Assembly: GCA_016234525.1 (NCBI GenBank)
Contig: JACRBK010000249.1
Coordinates: forward strand, 1 to 14,956
Reading direction: 5' to 3'
DNA from: Chloroflexota bacterium
GTDB taxonomy: Bacteria > Chloroflexota > Anaerolineae > Aggregatilineales > Aggregatilineaceae
Length of the DNA stretch: 14,956 bases
Shown: piece after piece, positions 14,956-14,956 of the stretch
Numbering within the stretch: the stretch's first letter is position 1
Layout of the letters: each line of letters begins with the position of its first letter
Position numbers and translations under genes: made by a program
The notes under the pieces: model-generated
Database searches by the model: none
Told to the model about the DNA's origin: nothing
What the model saw: the letters and a program-made list of their open reading frames with translations, nothing else

Positions 14956-14956
14956 A

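Overview
The window reads as bacterial chromosome from an organism that uses selenocysteine. A Chloroflexota-like or other environmental anaerobe would fit the gene families, but no marker gene here proves the taxon. The central 12 kb is a ribosomally synthesised, post-translationally modified peptide (RiPP) locus built as two divergent arms. The left arm (minus strand, about 7270 down to 1190) encodes an export machine of the NHLP type: a short HlyD-like membrane-fusion protein, a C39-peptidase/ABC exporter, and a second ABC protein with a long non-peptidase N-terminal extension. The right arm (plus strand, 7681 to 12968) encodes a Sec-secreted protein of unknown role, a PqqD-like recognition protein, two overlapping radical SAM/SPASM enzymes, a small Cys/Gly-rich peptide, an HPr-kinase-like protein and a small S26-like peptidase. 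The PqqD-like protein and the two enzymes resemble ScmD, ScmE and ScmF of the 'SynChlorMet' cassette; this is recognition from memory, not a search.

The best candidate substrate is the 92-residue peptide at 11013-11291. It has a Lys/Arg-rich leader, a possible Gly-Ala (double-glycine-type) cleavage site, and six Cys residues spaced 10-12 apart, nearly all opening a C-x-x-G unit. A plausible scheme, by inference, is that the PqqD-like protein binds the leader, ScmE and ScmF modify the repeated Cys units, the C39 exporter removes the leader during export, and the HlyD and second ABC proteins complete the transporter.

The 410-bp divergent region (7271-7680) holds a candidate promoter and a perfect 12-bp inverted repeat facing the right arm. 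Facing the left arm it has a hairpin that would bring a distant Shine-Dalgarno sequence to about 8 nt from the hlyD start. Hairpins follow the secreted-protein gene and the precursor gene, and could set relative expression.

selD (12958-14016) follows the cassette with an 11-bp overlap. It contains an in-frame UGA at the catalytic position, so it would be mis-called as starting about 30 codons late. The flanks hold two partial minus-strand genes: at the left, a secreted protein with Cna-B/carboxypeptidase-regulatory-like repeats behind a strong promoter; at the right, a single-pass membrane protein of unknown function.
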